Shown: positions 16,489 to 25,378, numbered from the stretch's first letter. The stretch: DNA of 40,943 bases from Azospirillum sp. (GCA_027486405.1 JAIXPD010000033.1:1-40943); one strand, 5' to 3'. Notes: generated from the letters alone by a model not told the origin. Translations and numbers: made by a program.

Positions 16489-17380
16489 GCAGAACCTCCA
16501 AGCTTTTCAGGTGATCGGCGACGTGATCGACAAAGGCCCGCACCCGCCCCGGCATCAGCCGGGCCGACGGAACCACCACATGCACCGGAATCGGCGGCGG
16601 TTCGGTGTGCGGCATCACCCGGACCAGCGCGCCGGAGACCAGATCCTCGGCGGCCTGATAGGACAGGGGCCGGGTCAGCCCCATGCCGTCGCGCGCCGCC
16701 AACAGCGCCGATTCGACGTGGCTGACGATCAGATGGGGCGTCAAACGCACCACCCGTTCCCGCCCGTCCACCACGAACCGCCATTCCGGCGGGCGTGGAC
16801 GCGGGGTGTTGAAAACGATGGCGTGGCGGGTCAGATCCTCCGGCGTTTCCGGCGCGCCGTGGGCGGCGAGATAGGCCGGGCTGGCCACCAGCAGCCGCGT
16901 CACCTGCCCGACCCGGCGGGCGATCATGCCGGAATCGGCCAGCGGGCCGATGCGGATCGCCACGTCCAGATCGGCGTCGATCAAATCCAGATTGCCGTCG
17001 GACAGCACCAGCTCGACCCGGATGTCGGGACAGGCGCGCATGAAGGCCAGCACCAGCGGGGTGACGTGCTTGCGCCCGAACATCACCGGGGCCGTCACCC
17101 GCAACCGCCCGCGCAGGGGCTGGTCGCTGCCCGTCGCCACCACCGCCTCGTCGTAATCGGCCAGCAGGCGGCGCGCCTGTTCGGCCAGACGCCGCCCGGC
17201 GTCGGTCGGCGACAGGTTGCGCGTGGTGCGTTCGATCAGGCGCACGCCCAACCGCTCCTCCAACCCGTTGAGCGCGCGGGTGACGGCGGGGCCGGAGCGG
17301 CTCAACCGCTTGGCCGCCGCCGTCAGGCTGCCCGCCTCCAGAATGGCCAGAAAGACGGCCAACTCGTCCAGACGATCCAT
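16475..17380 (-). CDS. LysR-family transcriptional regulator
   Basis: A 301-residue LysR protein. The HTH is at residues about 4-60 (DELAVFLAILEAGSLTAAAK, then GPAVTRALNGLEERLGVRLI), followed by the linker TTRNLSPTDAGRRLAEQAR and the effector domain (RGRLRVTAPVMFGRKHVTPL, DLIDADLDVAIRIGPL). This pattern is of the large CrgA/DsdC-like subgroup. The ATG at 17380 is used; the longer open frame upstream has no LysR features. It is followed at once by the thiE-like gene (overlap 14 bases) and preceded by the pheC-like gene on the same strand, from which it is separated by 68 bp with a GC-rich hairpin. Target unknown. Confidence 0.87.
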   Translation of the reverse strand: MDRLDELAVFLAILEAGSLTAAAKRLSRSGPAVTRALNGLEERLGVRLIERTTRNLSPTDAGRRLAEQARRLLADYDEAVVATGSDQPLRGRLRVTAPVMFGRKHVTPLVLAFMRACPDIRVELVLSDGNLDLIDADLDVAIRIGPLADSGMIARRVGQVTRLLVASPAYLAAHGAPETPEDLTRHAIVFNTPRPRPPEWRFVVDGRERVVRLTPHLIVSHVESALLAARDGMGLTRPLSYQAAEDLVSGALVRVMPHTEPPPIPVHVVVPSARLMPGRVRAFVDHVADHLKSLEVLRGVA

Positions 17381-17408
17381 ATGCCCCGTTGCCCCGTCAC
17401 CGCCCCAT

Positions 17409-17438
17409 CCGCCCCGCCCAATCAGCCCGGCGGGGCGG
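17409..17438 (-). terminator. GC hairpin after the pheC-like gene
   Basis: Arms CCGCCCCGCC (17409-17418) and GGCGGGGCGG (17429-17438) with a ten-base loop, starting 11 bases after the pheC-like stop on the minus strand. No U-run follows, so it is either a weak terminator or an mRNA-stabilising hairpin. Confidence 0.4.
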
Positions 17439-17448
17439 CGGGCGGCTC

Positions 17449-18228
17449 TCACTGCATCGCGCCGTCCAATTTGGCCTTCCACGCGCCGCTGCTCAAGGCG
17501 GTGGTCATCCATTGATCGACCGCCGCCTTCAGCGCCGGATCCTTGCGCAGCAGATAGGCGTTCTCGAAATGGGTGAAGGGCTTGGCCACCGGCACGGCGC
17601 ACAGCGCGCCGCCGCTCAGCTTGGCCTGCAAATCAGCCTCGATGCCGTCCGTCACCATCACGTCGGCCTTGTTGGCGGCGATCTGCCCGAAGATGGTCTT
17701 GTTGTCCGGCCAGACCTCGATCGGGGCCTTGGTGAAGCTCTGGCGGGCGAACTTCTCGTTGGTGCCGCCGGGGTTGACGACGACGCGGGTGGTCGGCTGG
17801 TCGATGGCCTCCACCGTGGTGAATTTGTCCTTGTCGGCGCAGCGGGCGATGGGGCGCTTGCCGTCGCTGACGTTGGGGACGGAGAAATCCCCCACCGCCG
17901 CCCGGTCGGCGTTCACCGTGATGCCGCCCAGCGCGACGTCGAACTTCTCCGCCTTGAAATCCTCCAGCAGGGTTTTCCAGGTGGTCGGCACGAATTCGGC
18001 TTTCACGCCCAGGCTGGTGGCCAGATCCTTGGCCATCTCGATGTCGGCCCCGACCAGCGCGCCGTCGGCCCCCTTGTAGCTGAACGGCTTGTAATCGCCG
18101 GTCGTGCCGACGCGCAGAACGCCCGCCTGCTTGATCGCCTGCAACGCCCCGTCGGCGGCCTGCGCATGGAACGGAACAGCGGCCATGGTGGCAACACTCA
18201 CCAACAGCCCGGCCAGGAAGAGTCTCAT
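17449..18228 (-). CDS. pheC: Periplasmic cyclohexadienyl dehydratase (PheC-like)
   Basis: A 259-residue exported protein of the amino-acid-binding-protein fold. Residues 1-24 form a signal peptide ending AQA. The body matches the PheC type of cyclohexadienyl dehydratase, an enzyme that evolved from a solute-binding protein and dehydrates prephenate or arogenate to phenylpyruvate or phenylalanine: RVGTTGDYKPFSYKG, VVNPGGTNEKFARQSF, WPDNKTIFGQIAANKADVMV, TDGIEADLQAKL, and HFENAYLLRKDPALKAAVDQW. The acidic residue in the TDxIE motif, known as a catalytic feature in PheC, is kept. A plain amino-acid-binding protein is the alternative, but no permease or ATPase gene is next to it. The start at 18228 is set by the signal peptide. 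Confidence 0.75.
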   Translation of the reverse strand: MRLFLAGLLVSVATMAAVPFHAQAADGALQAIKQAGVLRVGTTGDYKPFSYKGADGALVGADIEMAKDLATSLGVKAEFVPTTWKTLLEDFKAEKFDVALGGITVNADRAAVGDFSVPNVSDGKRPIARCADKDKFTTVEAIDQPTTRVVVNPGGTNEKFARQSFTKAPIEVWPDNKTIFGQIAANKADVMVTDGIEADLQAKLSGGALCAVPVAKPFTHFENAYLLRKDPALKAAVDQWMTTALSSGAWKAKLDGAMQ

Positions 18229-18524
18229 CGTGAAATCCCCGCGTTGTTTGACGATGGGCCGGTATCGAGTCCGGCCCTTCCGGTGTGACCGCGCCGGTCG
18301 GCAAGGACGGCCAGCCGGCGACATCGGACAGTATGCCGCCGTCCCGGCGCAAGAAATTGTTCAAAATGTGCCCGCCGCCGCACAAGCGCGCAAAAAGCTT
18401 GCGGCAAACAACGCGCCATCGGGCGTTCCGTTCCAGACGCGGCGTGCGGCACGGCAAAGGTCGCCCGATCCCCGGAAATGTGGTTCGATGACGTTTTCGT
18501 GACACCACGCGAAGGATCGCAACG

Positions 18525-19397
18525 ATGAGTCAGTTCACGGGGCCGGGTCGTTGGGCGCAGGCGGTGGGGGTGGGCGCGCTTTTGGTCTGCGCGCTGGCGC
18601 TGCCGGTTCAGGCCGCCGATCCGGTGGGGCCGAACGATCTGCTGAACGCCGAATTGTGGATGCAGAATTCGGTGGAATACAAGGCGACCGCGCTGTCGGT
18701 CTACGCCCTGGGCAAGCTGCGGCTGGACGAGGCGCTGGCGGACAAGTCCTGGACGGCGGCGACCGAACAGACCGGGGCCTATCCGGATCTGCCGCCCGCC
18801 GTCATCCTCGACCTCGACGAAACGGCGATGGACAATTCGGCCTACCAGACCGGGCTGATCGCCACCAACAGCGATTTTTCACCCAAGACCTGGGACGCGT
18901 GGGTCAAGGCGGAAAAGGCCACCGCCGTGCCGGGGGCCGTGGAGTTCACCCAATACGCCGAATCCAAGGGGGTGAAGGTCTTCTACGTCACCAACCGCAA
19001 CGCCGACCAGGAGGAACCGACCCGCCGCAACGCGCAGGCGTTGGGCTTTCCCATGGGCGGCAACGTCGACACCTTCCTGATGGCCAAGGAAAAGCCCGAT
19101 TGGGGATCGGCCAAGGGCACGCGCCGGGCCTATCTGGCCAAGGATTACCGCATCCTGCTGCTGTTCGGCGACAATTTCGGCGATTTCTCCGACGCCTACA
19201 ACGGCAGCGAGGCCGAGCGGCTGGCCGCCTTCACCGCCGCCAAGGCGCGCTTCGGCCATGATTGGCTGATGCTGCCCAACCCCGGCTACGGTTCCTTCGA
19301 AAGCGCGCCGTTCCAGCACAATTTCAAACTGTCGGCGGAAGAGAAGCGCGCGAAGAAGGTCGGCGCGCTGGCCCCCTGGATCCCGCCCGCGCCGTAA
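18525..19397 (+). CDS. Periplasmic class C acid phosphatase (HAD superfamily, e(P4) family)
   Basis: A 290-residue exported phosphatase. Signal peptide about 1-30, cleaved after VQA; there is no proper lipobox, so unlike e(P4) of Haemophilus it is probably soluble in the periplasm. HAD motifs: ILDLDETAMDN with nucleophile Asp96 and Asp98, FYVTNRN with Thr156 for motif II, and LFGDNFGDFSD with Asp216 and Asp220 for motif III. The DDDD-type arrangement and N-terminal helices (AELWMQNSVEYKATALSVY) fit the class C group, which removes phosphate from nucleotides and other monoesters. The gene is divergent from pheC across 296 bp and ends at a strong hairpin shared with urtE. Confidence 0.87.
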   Translation: MSQFTGPGRWAQAVGVGALLVCALALPVQAADPVGPNDLLNAELWMQNSVEYKATALSVYALGKLRLDEALADKSWTAATEQTGAYPDLPPAVILDLDETAMDNSAYQTGLIATNSDFSPKTWDAWVKAEKATAVPGAVEFTQYAESKGVKVFYVTNRNADQEEPTRRNAQALGFPMGGNVDTFLMAKEKPDWGSAKGTRRAYLAKDYRILLLFGDNFGDFSDAYNGSEAERLAAFTAAKARFGHDWLMLPNPGYGSFESAPFQHNFKLSAEEKRAKKVGALAPWIPPAP

Positions 19398-19420
19398 AGA
19401 GGACCACCGTAAGGCACCAC

Positions 19421-19465
19421 ATCCGCCCGCCCCACGCCTCCACTGGACGCGCGGGGCGGGCGGAT
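19421..19465. terminator. Bidirectional terminator-like hairpin between acid phosphatase and urtE
   Basis: Perfect 13-bp stem: ATCCGCCCGCCCC (19421-19433) with GGGGCGGGCGGAT (19453-19465), loop 19 bases with further ACGC/GCGT pairing. It lies in the 85-bp convergent gap and can serve both strands. There is no long U-run. Confidence 0.6.
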
Positions 19466-19482
19466 GCAAACCGTCAGACCGA

Positions 19483-20178
19483 TCAAACCGTCAGATACTG
19501 GCGCACGTCCTCGTCGTTCAGCGCCTTGCGGCTGCCCGCGAGCACCACCTCGCCGCGCTCCATCACCGTCCAGTCGTCGGCCAGATCGCGGGCGAAATCG
19601 AAATACTGTTCGACCAGCACGATGGCCATGTCGCCCTTGTCGCGCAGATAGGAGATGGCGCGGCCGATGTCCTTGATGATGGACGGCTGGATGCCCTCCG
19701 TCGGCTCGTCCAGCACCAGCAGGCGCGGGCGCGTCACCAGGGCGCGGCCGATCGCCAACTGCTGCTGCTGCCCACCCGACAGGTCGCCGCCGCGCCGCTC
19801 CAGCATCGAATCCAGCACCGGGAACAGCTCGAACACCTCGTCGGGGATGGAGCGTTTGCCGCGTGGCAAGGGGGCGTAGCCGGTCAGCAGATTTTCCCGC
19901 ACCGTCAGCAACGGGAAAATCTCGCGCCCCTGGGGGACATAGGCGATGCCGCGCCGCGCCCGGTCGGCGGGGGCGAGTTTGGTCACGTCGGCCCCGTCCC
20001 AATGAATGGCCCCGCCGCTGACCGGCTTCAAACCGATGATGGCGCGCAGCAGGCTGGATTTGCCCACCCCGTTGCGCCCGACCAGACAGGTGACTTTGCC
20101 GATCTGCGCCGTCATCGACACGCCGCGCAGGGCCTGGGCCGCGCCGTAATGAAGATCGACCGAACGAACGTCCAGCAT
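19483..20178 (-). CDS. urtE: Urea ABC transporter ATPase
   Basis: A 231-residue ABC ATPase of the branched-chain/urea group (LivF-like). Walker A GRNGVGKSSLLRA, Q-loop YVPQGREIFPLLTVRENL, signature LSGGQQQQLAIGRAL, Walker B LLVLDEPTEGIQPSI, and the switch region VLVEQYF. The EGIQPSI sequence after Walker B is characteristic of UrtE. The ATG at 20178 has AAGGAA six bases upstream. Last gene of urtABCDE, 25 bp after urtD. It energises urea import with UrtD at the inner membrane. Confidence 0.95.
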   Translation of the reverse strand: MLDVRSVDLHYGAAQALRGVSMTAQIGKVTCLVGRNGVGKSSLLRAIIGLKPVSGGAIHWDGADVTKLAPADRARRGIAYVPQGREIFPLLTVRENLLTGYAPLPRGKRSIPDEVFELFPVLDSMLERRGGDLSGGQQQQLAIGRALVTRPRLLVLDEPTEGIQPSIIKDIGRAISYLRDKGDMAIVLVEQYFDFARDLADDWTVMERGEVVLAGSRKALNDEDVRQYLTV

Positions 20179-20203
20179 GTGCGTTTCCTTCCTCAACCCG
20201 GCG

Positions 20204-20950
20204 TCAACGGCCCAGATACACGTCGATGACCTGCTGGTTGGCGCTGACCGAATCCAGCGAGCCTTCGGCCAGAACCGACCCTTCGGCCAGAACCGTGACC
20301 TTGACCCCCAACGCCCGGACAAAGCTCATGTCGTGTTCGACCACGATGACCGAATGCTTGCCCGCGATGTCGCAAAGCAGGCGGGCGGTCTGTTCGGTTT
20401 CGGCGTCGGTCATGCCCGCCACCGGCTCGTCCACCAGCAGCAGCTTGGGATCCTGGGCCAGCAGCATGCCGATCTCCAGCCACTGCTTTTCCCCGTGCGA
20501 CAGGCTGCCCGCCAGCCGGTCGCGCTTGGGCGACAGGCGGGTGATGTCCAGGATCTCCTCGATCCGCGTCCGGTCGTCGCGCCCGATGGCGTAGGTCAGC
20601 GTGTTCAGCGGGCGGCGCGGGGCCTTCAGCGCCAATTCCAGATTGTCCCACACCGTGTGCGGTTCGAACACCGTCGGGCGTTGGAACTTCCGACCGATGC
20701 CGAGGTTGGCGATCCCCGCCTCGCGCAGCTTGGTCAGGTCGGTTTCGCCTTCGAACAGGATGGTGCCGTGATCGGGCCGGGTCTTGCCGGTGATGACGTC
20801 CATCATCGTCGTCTTGCCCGCCCCGTTCGGCCCGATGATCGCCCGCATCTCGCCCGGCATCATCGTCAGCGACAGGTTGTTCAGCGCCCGGAACCCGTCG
20901 AAGCTGACCGACACGCCGTCGAGGTAGAGAAGAGTGTCTTCGGCGCTCAT
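20204..20950 (-). CDS. urtD: Urea ABC transporter ATPase
   Basis: A 248-residue ABC ATPase of the LivG type. Walker A GPNGAGKTTMMDVITG, Q-loop GRKFQRPTVFEPHTVWDNL, signature LSHGEKQWLEIGMLL, Walker B LLLVDEPVAGMTDAE and switch VVEHDMSFVRAL. The LSHGEKQWLEIG signature and the C-terminal VLAEGSVLAEGSLDSV are normal for UrtD. At DNA level the latter shows as a near-perfect CTTCGGCCAGAACCG direct repeat at about 20264-20297, which is coding. Three bases separate it from urtC. Confidence 0.95.
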   Translation of the reverse strand: MSAEDTLLYLDGVSVSFDGFRALNNLSLTMMPGEMRAIIGPNGAGKTTMMDVITGKTRPDHGTILFEGETDLTKLREAGIANLGIGRKFQRPTVFEPHTVWDNLELALKAPRRPLNTLTYAIGRDDRTRIEEILDITRLSPKRDRLAGSLSHGEKQWLEIGMLLAQDPKLLLVDEPVAGMTDAETEQTARLLCDIAGKHSVIVVEHDMSFVRALGVKVTVLAEGSVLAEGSLDSVSANQQVIDVYLGR

Positions 20951-20953
20951 GGC

Positions 20954-22102
20954 TCACATCCCCTTCTGATCGGCGGTTTTGCCGTTGGGCACGCGCTTGC
21001 CCTTGCCGCTGGGCAGCCGGGCGGTCAGTTGCGCCCACAGCCCCAGCAGCCCCTTGGGCAGGAACAGCGTGACCAGCACGAACAGCCCGCCCAGCGCGAA
21101 CAGCCACAGTTCGGGCAGCGCGCCGGTGAAATAGCTCTTGCCGAAATTGACCAGAACCGCCCCCAGGATGGCCCCCGCCAGCGTGCCGCGCCCGCCGACG
21201 GCGACCCAGATCACCGCCTCGATGGAACTGGCCGGGGCGAATTCCGACGGGTTGATGATGCCGACCTGCGGCACATAAAGCGCACCCGCCACACCGGCCA
21301 TGCAGGCCGACAGCGTCCAGGCGAACAGCTTGTAGGATTCGGTGTCGTAGCCAAGGAAGCGAACCCGGCTTTCAGTATCACGAATGGCCACCAGAACCTT
21401 GCCGAGCTTCGACGCGATGATGCCCGACGCGATCATGTAGGACAAGGCCAGGGCCGCCACCGTCGCCAGAAACAGGCCTACGCGGGTGCCGGGGGCCTGA
21501 ATGTCGTAGCCGAGGATTTCCTTGAAGTCGGTCAAGCCGTTGTTGCCGCCAAAGCCCATGTCGTTGCGGAAAAAGGCCAGCAGCAGGGCGAAGGTCAGCG
21601 CCTGGGTGATGATCGACAGATAGACGCCGGTGACGCGCGAGCGGAAGGCGAACCAGCCGAACGCGAAGGCCAGCGCGCCCGGGACCACCAGCACCATCAG
21701 CGCGGCAAAGGCGAAATGGTCGAAGCCCAGCCAGTACCAGGGCAACTCCTTCCAGTTCAGGAACACCATGAAGTCGGGCAGGATCGGGTTGCCATAGACG
21801 CCGCGCGGCCCGATCTGGCGCATCAAATACATGCCCATGGCGTAGCCGCCCAACGCGAAGAAGGCGGCGTGCCCCAGCGACAGGATGCCGACATAGCCCC
21901 ACACCAGATCGAGCGCCAGCGCCAGCAGCGCAAAGCACAGATATTTGCCCAGCAGCGAGACCGAGAAGATCGACAGATGCCAGGGCGATCCTTCCGGGAC
22001 CACCAGCGTCATCACCGGAACCAGCACCGCCAGCAGGGCCAGCACCGTCAGGACGAGTCCGGCCTTGCGGTCCAGCCCCATCAGGAAAAAGCGTGTCAGC
22101 AT
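20954..22102 (-). CDS. urtC: Urea ABC transporter permease
   Basis: A 382-residue inner-membrane permease (LivM family) with about 10 hydrophobic segments. The stretch ALALDLVWGYVGILSLGHAA, then FALGGYAMGMYLMRQIG, is the core permease motif. VWVAVGGRGTLAGAILGAVL precedes the last segments and is the usual ATPase-contact region. The basic tail (LPSGKGKRVPNGKTADQ) is cytoplasmic. Tightly packed: three bases after urtB and three before urtD. Confidence 0.95.
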   Translation of the reverse strand: MLTRFFLMGLDRKAGLVLTVLALLAVLVPVMTLVVPEGSPWHLSIFSVSLLGKYLCFALLALALDLVWGYVGILSLGHAAFFALGGYAMGMYLMRQIGPRGVYGNPILPDFMVFLNWKELPWYWLGFDHFAFAALMVLVVPGALAFAFGWFAFRSRVTGVYLSIITQALTFALLLAFFRNDMGFGGNNGLTDFKEILGYDIQAPGTRVGLFLATVAALALSYMIASGIIASKLGKVLVAIRDTESRVRFLGYDTESYKLFAWTLSACMAGVAGALYVPQVGIINPSEFAPASSIEAVIWVAVGGRGTLAGAILGAVLVNFGKSYFTGALPELWLFALGGLFVLVTLFLPKGLLGLWAQLTARLPSGKGKRVPNGKTADQKGM

Positions 22103-22105
22103 CGG

Positions 22106-23716
22106 TCAGGCCTCCACCGCCCGGCCCTTCAGCGCGAACAGGCCGCGCGGACGCCGTTGGATGAACAGGATGATGAAAATCAGCACCAGGATCTTGCCGA
22201 GCACCGCGCCCGCGTAAGGCTCCAGGAACTTGTTGAGCGACCCCAGCGCCAGCGCGCCGACCAGCGTGCCCCACAGATTGCCGACGCCGCCGAACACCAC
22301 CACCATGAAGCTGTCGATGATGTAGCTCTGGCCCAGATTGGGGCTGACGTTGTCGATCTGGCTCAAGGCGACCCCGGCCAGCCCGGCGATGCCGGAGCCA
22401 AGCCCGAAGGTGAGCGCGTCCACCCGCGCGGTGCGGATGCCCATGGCGTTGGCCATCGGGCGGTTCTGCGTCACCGCGCGGATCGACAGGCCGAACCAGG
22501 TCCGCTTCAGCGCCACCAGCAGGGCGGCGAAGACGGCGAAGGCGAAGACGACGATCCACAACCGGCCATAGGTGATGGTCAGGCCGCCCAGCTCGAACGC
22601 GCCCGACATCCAGCTTGGCGCGCTGACCTCGCGGTTGGTCGGGCCGAAGAGGGAGCGGACCGCCTGTTGCAGCGCCAGCGACAGGCCCCAGGTGGCCAGC
22701 AGCGTTTCCAGCGGGCGGCCATAGAGCCAGCGGATCACGCTGCGCTCGATGATGACGCCGACCCCGCCCGACACCAGAAAGGCGGCGGGCAGCGCCAGCA
22801 GGATCGACAGATCGGTCAGGCCGGGCGCGTAGGTCCGCAGGCCCTGTTGAACCAGGAAGGTGGTGTAGGCCCCGATCATCACCATTTCGCCGTGCGCCAT
22901 GTTGATGACGCCCATCACGCCGAAGGTCACGGCCAACCCGATGGCGGCCAGCAGCAGCACCGAGCCGAGCGACAGGCCATACCAGAGATTTTGCAGCGCC
23001 CCCCAGAACATCAGCTTTTGTTCAACGGCGGCGACGGCCCCGGCGGCGGCGGTCTTCAGCGCGTCCGTGGCCCCGGAGGCGGCGATCATCGACAGCAGCG
23101 CCAGCGCGTCGCGGTCGCCCCGCGCCGTCAGGGTGGCGATGGCGGCCTGGGTGTCCACCTCCGACGCCCCGGCGGTCAGGATCACGGCGGCGCGCGCCTG
23201 CTCCATCACCCGGCGGATGCGCTCGTCCTTTTCCTTGGCGATGGCGGTGTTGAGCGCGTCCAGCGCGTTGGCGTCGCGGCTCTTGAACACCGCCTCGGCG
23301 GCGGAGCGGCGGGTGGCCGGATCGGGACTCATCAGGGTCAGCGCCCCCAGCGTGGCGCTGATGGAACGGCGCAGGGCGTTGTTGATCTTGATCTTGTCGA
23401 TGGCCCCCGCTGCGGCCTCGCCGACCACGGCCCCGCTGAGCGGATCGGTCAGGGCGAAGCCCGCCCCGGCCTTGCGGGCGATCACGACCAGCCCATCGGC
23501 CTTGCGCACATAGAGGTCGCCCGCCTGGAGCGCCTCGATCACCGGCACGGCGGCGGGGTCGCCCGCTTCGGAGAGTTGGTTCAACGCCTTTTCGGTGCCG
23601 GCATAGCCGCCGCTGCCCATCGTTTGGACCAGCGGACGGAGATCGGCAGCCAGCGCGGCGGATGTGGTGGCGATGGCCACACAAGCGGCCAGAAGCCAGC
23701 GGAATGCGCGTCGCAT
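22106..23716 (-). CDS. urtB: Urea ABC transporter permease
   Basis: A 536-residue protein with a cleavable or anchoring signal (1-23, ending AALA), a periplasmic helical region of about 200 residues, and then the LivH-type permease from about residue 235 (AIGLAVTFGVMGVINMAHGE, then MVMIGAYTTFLVQQG). The long N-terminal extension is normal for UrtB and separates it from ordinary LivH proteins of about 300 residues. The 187-bp gap to urtA contains a large hairpin, which may lower permease expression relative to the binding protein. Confidence 0.95.
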   Translation of the reverse strand: MRRAFRWLLAACVAIATTSAALAADLRPLVQTMGSGGYAGTEKALNQLSEAGDPAAVPVIEALQAGDLYVRKADGLVVIARKAGAGFALTDPLSGAVVGEAAAGAIDKIKINNALRRSISATLGALTLMSPDPATRRSAAEAVFKSRDANALDALNTAIAKEKDERIRRVMEQARAAVILTAGASEVDTQAAIATLTARGDRDALALLSMIAASGATDALKTAAAGAVAAVEQKLMFWGALQNLWYGLSLGSVLLLAAIGLAVTFGVMGVINMAHGEMVMIGAYTTFLVQQGLRTYAPGLTDLSILLALPAAFLVSGGVGVIIERSVIRWLYGRPLETLLATWGLSLALQQAVRSLFGPTNREVSAPSWMSGAFELGGLTITYGRLWIVVFAFAVFAALLVALKRTWFGLSIRAVTQNRPMANAMGIRTARVDALTFGLGSGIAGLAGVALSQIDNVSPNLGQSYIIDSFMVVVFGGVGNLWGTLVGALALGSLNKFLEPYAGAVLGKILVLIFIILFIQRRPRGLFALKGRAVEA

Positions 23717-23768
23717 CGCGGATCCTTTGTTGAGGGGAGCGTGAAAACGAGGAAAGTCGCAACGAAAA

Positions 23769-23866
23769 ACGCCTGCCCCCGTCCCGGTCCGTCCCCACGC
23801 TGTGGGAGAGGGTGCCTGGTCCCCCGCCCCGCTGGCGCGGGGACGGGGTCGGAAGGGGGCAGGCGT
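23769..23866. repeat. 98-bp hairpin between urtA and urtB
   Basis: Outer arms ACGCCTGCCCCC (23769-23780) and GGGGGCAGGCGT (23855-23866) are exact complements. Inside, CCCGTCCC pairs with GGGACGGG, and CCCCACGCTGTGGGAG forms a small central stem-loop. It could act as an RNA stabiliser or attenuator after urtA, or be a copy of a dispersed palindromic element; its composition resembles extragenic repeats of GC-rich alphaproteobacteria. Confidence 0.6.
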
Positions 23867-23903
23867 CGGAACAGCTCAGGTCAAAGCGTCAGACCCGATC
23901 CGG

Positions 23904-25232
23904 TCAGCTGCCCTTGCCGCCGCACTTGCCGGTCTTGACGTTGAAGTTGCCGCAGGACAGGGGCTTGCGCCAATCGGAGATCAGGTCCTTGCTGTCCGGC
24001 AGGAAATCCGACCATTCGTCGCCCGGGACCAGGCCGGGAGTCTTGGACACGGTTTCGAACTGGCCGTTCTCCTGCACTTCGCCGATCAGCACCGGCTTGG
24101 TGATGTGGTGGTTCGGCAGCATCGCCGAATAGCCGCCGGTCAGGTTGGGAACCGACACGCCGATCATGCTGTCGATTACCGCGTCCGGGGCCACCGTGCC
24201 CGCCGCCTCGACCGCCTTCACCCACATGTTGAAGCCGATGTAGTGGGCTTCCATCGGGTCGTTGGTCACGCGCTTGTCGTTCTTGGTGAAGGTCTTCCAG
24301 TTCTTGATGAACTCGGCGTTGATCGGGGTGTCCACCGACTGGAAGTAGTTCCACGCGGCCAGATGGCCCAGCAGCGGCTTGGTGTCGATGCCCGCCAGCT
24401 CTTCTTCGCCGACCGAGAAGGCGACGACCGGGATGTCCTGCGCCTTGACGCCCTGGTTGCCGAGTTCCTTGTAGAAGGGAACGTTGGCGTCGCCGTTGAT
24501 GGTGGAGACGACGGCGGTCTTCTTGCCCGCCGAGCCGAACTTCTTGATGTCGGCGACGATGGATTGCCAATCGGAATGACCGAACGGCGTGTAGTTGATC
24601 TTGATGTCCTCGTCCTTGACGCCCTTGCCCTTCAGGTAGGCTTCCAGGATCTTGTTGGTCGTGCGCGGATAGACATAATCGGTCCCCGCCAGAACCCAAC
24701 GCTGGACCTTTTCCTTCGACATCAGGTAATCGACCGCCGGGATCGCCTGCTGGTTCGGGGCGGCACCGGTGTAGAACACGTTGCGGGAGGATTCCTCGCC
24801 CTCATACTGCACCGGGTAGAACAGCAGGCCGTTCAGCTCCTCGAACACCGGCAGCACCGACTTGCGGCTGACCGAGGTCCAGCAGCCGAACACGGCGGCG
24901 ACCTTGTCCTTGGTCAGCAGCTCGCGCGCCTTTTCGGCGAACAGCGGCCAGTTGGACGCCGGATCGACCACCACGGCCTCCAGCTTCTTGCCGAGAACGC
25001 CGCCCTTCTTGTTCTGCTCGTCGATCAGCATCAGCATGACGTCTTTCAGCGTCGTTTCGCTGATCGCCATGGTCCCGGACAGGGAATGCAGAATGCCCAC
25101 CTTGATGGTGTCGTCAGCCGCCTGGGCCGAACCGGCGATCGCCCCCATCGCCAGACCCGCCAGCGCGCTGATCCCGAACGTCGCCACCCGCCCCGTCATC
25201 CGATGCCGCATCGTCCGCTCCGTCGTCTGCAT
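23904..25232 (-). CDS. urtA: Urea ABC transporter substrate-binding protein
   Basis: A 442-residue periplasmic binding protein. Signal peptide about 1-38 (basic N-terminus, hydrophobic GISALAGLAMGAIAG, cleavage after AQA). The mature part starts DDTIKVGILHSLSGTMAIS, the FmdD/UrtA signature; FGCWTSVSRKSVLPVFEE, NGLLFYPVQYEGEESSRN and LAGTDYVYPRTTNKILE are characteristic of urea or short-chain-amide binding proteins rather than of leucine-binding proteins. The ATG at 25232 has GGGGGAG five bases upstream. First gene of the operon. FmdD-like amide binding is the alternative, but the full urtABCDE order favours urea. No urease genes are in the window. Confidence 0.95.
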   Translation of the reverse strand: MQTTERTMRHRMTGRVATFGISALAGLAMGAIAGSAQAADDTIKVGILHSLSGTMAISETTLKDVMLMLIDEQNKKGGVLGKKLEAVVVDPASNWPLFAEKARELLTKDKVAAVFGCWTSVSRKSVLPVFEELNGLLFYPVQYEGEESSRNVFYTGAAPNQQAIPAVDYLMSKEKVQRWVLAGTDYVYPRTTNKILEAYLKGKGVKDEDIKINYTPFGHSDWQSIVADIKKFGSAGKKTAVVSTINGDANVPFYKELGNQGVKAQDIPVVAFSVGEEELAGIDTKPLLGHLAAWNYFQSVDTPINAEFIKNWKTFTKNDKRVTNDPMEAHYIGFNMWVKAVEAAGTVAPDAVIDSMIGVSVPNLTGGYSAMLPNHHITKPVLIGEVQENGQFETVSKTPGLVPGDEWSDFLPDSKDLISDWRKPLSCGNFNVKTGKCGGKGS

Positions 25233-25317
25233 GAAACTCCCCCTTCACGGCTGCCGCCCCGACCATCGCCGGGGCCTCAGGAAATCGTCGAAGGAAAGGC
25301 TATCGCAGGTGCGAAAC

Positions 25318-25331
25318 GACGTATCTACGTC
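25318..25331. promoter_or_regulatory. Palindrome GACGTA-TC-TACGTC upstream of urtA
   Basis: A perfect 14-bp palindrome centred about 92 bases before the urtA start, in the 380-bp divergent gap 25233-25612. A regulator site is likely from symmetry and position, but no family can be assigned. A small hairpin GCCCCG/CGGGGC (25256-25261 and 25270-25275) lies in the urtA leader. Confidence 0.4.
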
Positions 25332-25378
25332 AAATGCCCCATACGCGGGTGTGGCCCGGTGGGGACGAACACGCCTGC

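Noticed and set aside
20264..20297. Direct repeat in the urtD 3' end as a mobile or regulatory repeat
   Set aside because: It encodes the VLAEGSVLAEGS segment that is normal for UrtD.
20177..23938. 1253-codon plus-strand frame opposite the urt genes
   Set aside because: Antisense shadow of urtBCD; Gln/His/Arg-rich low-complexity translation, and the opposite strand carries intact ABC motifs.
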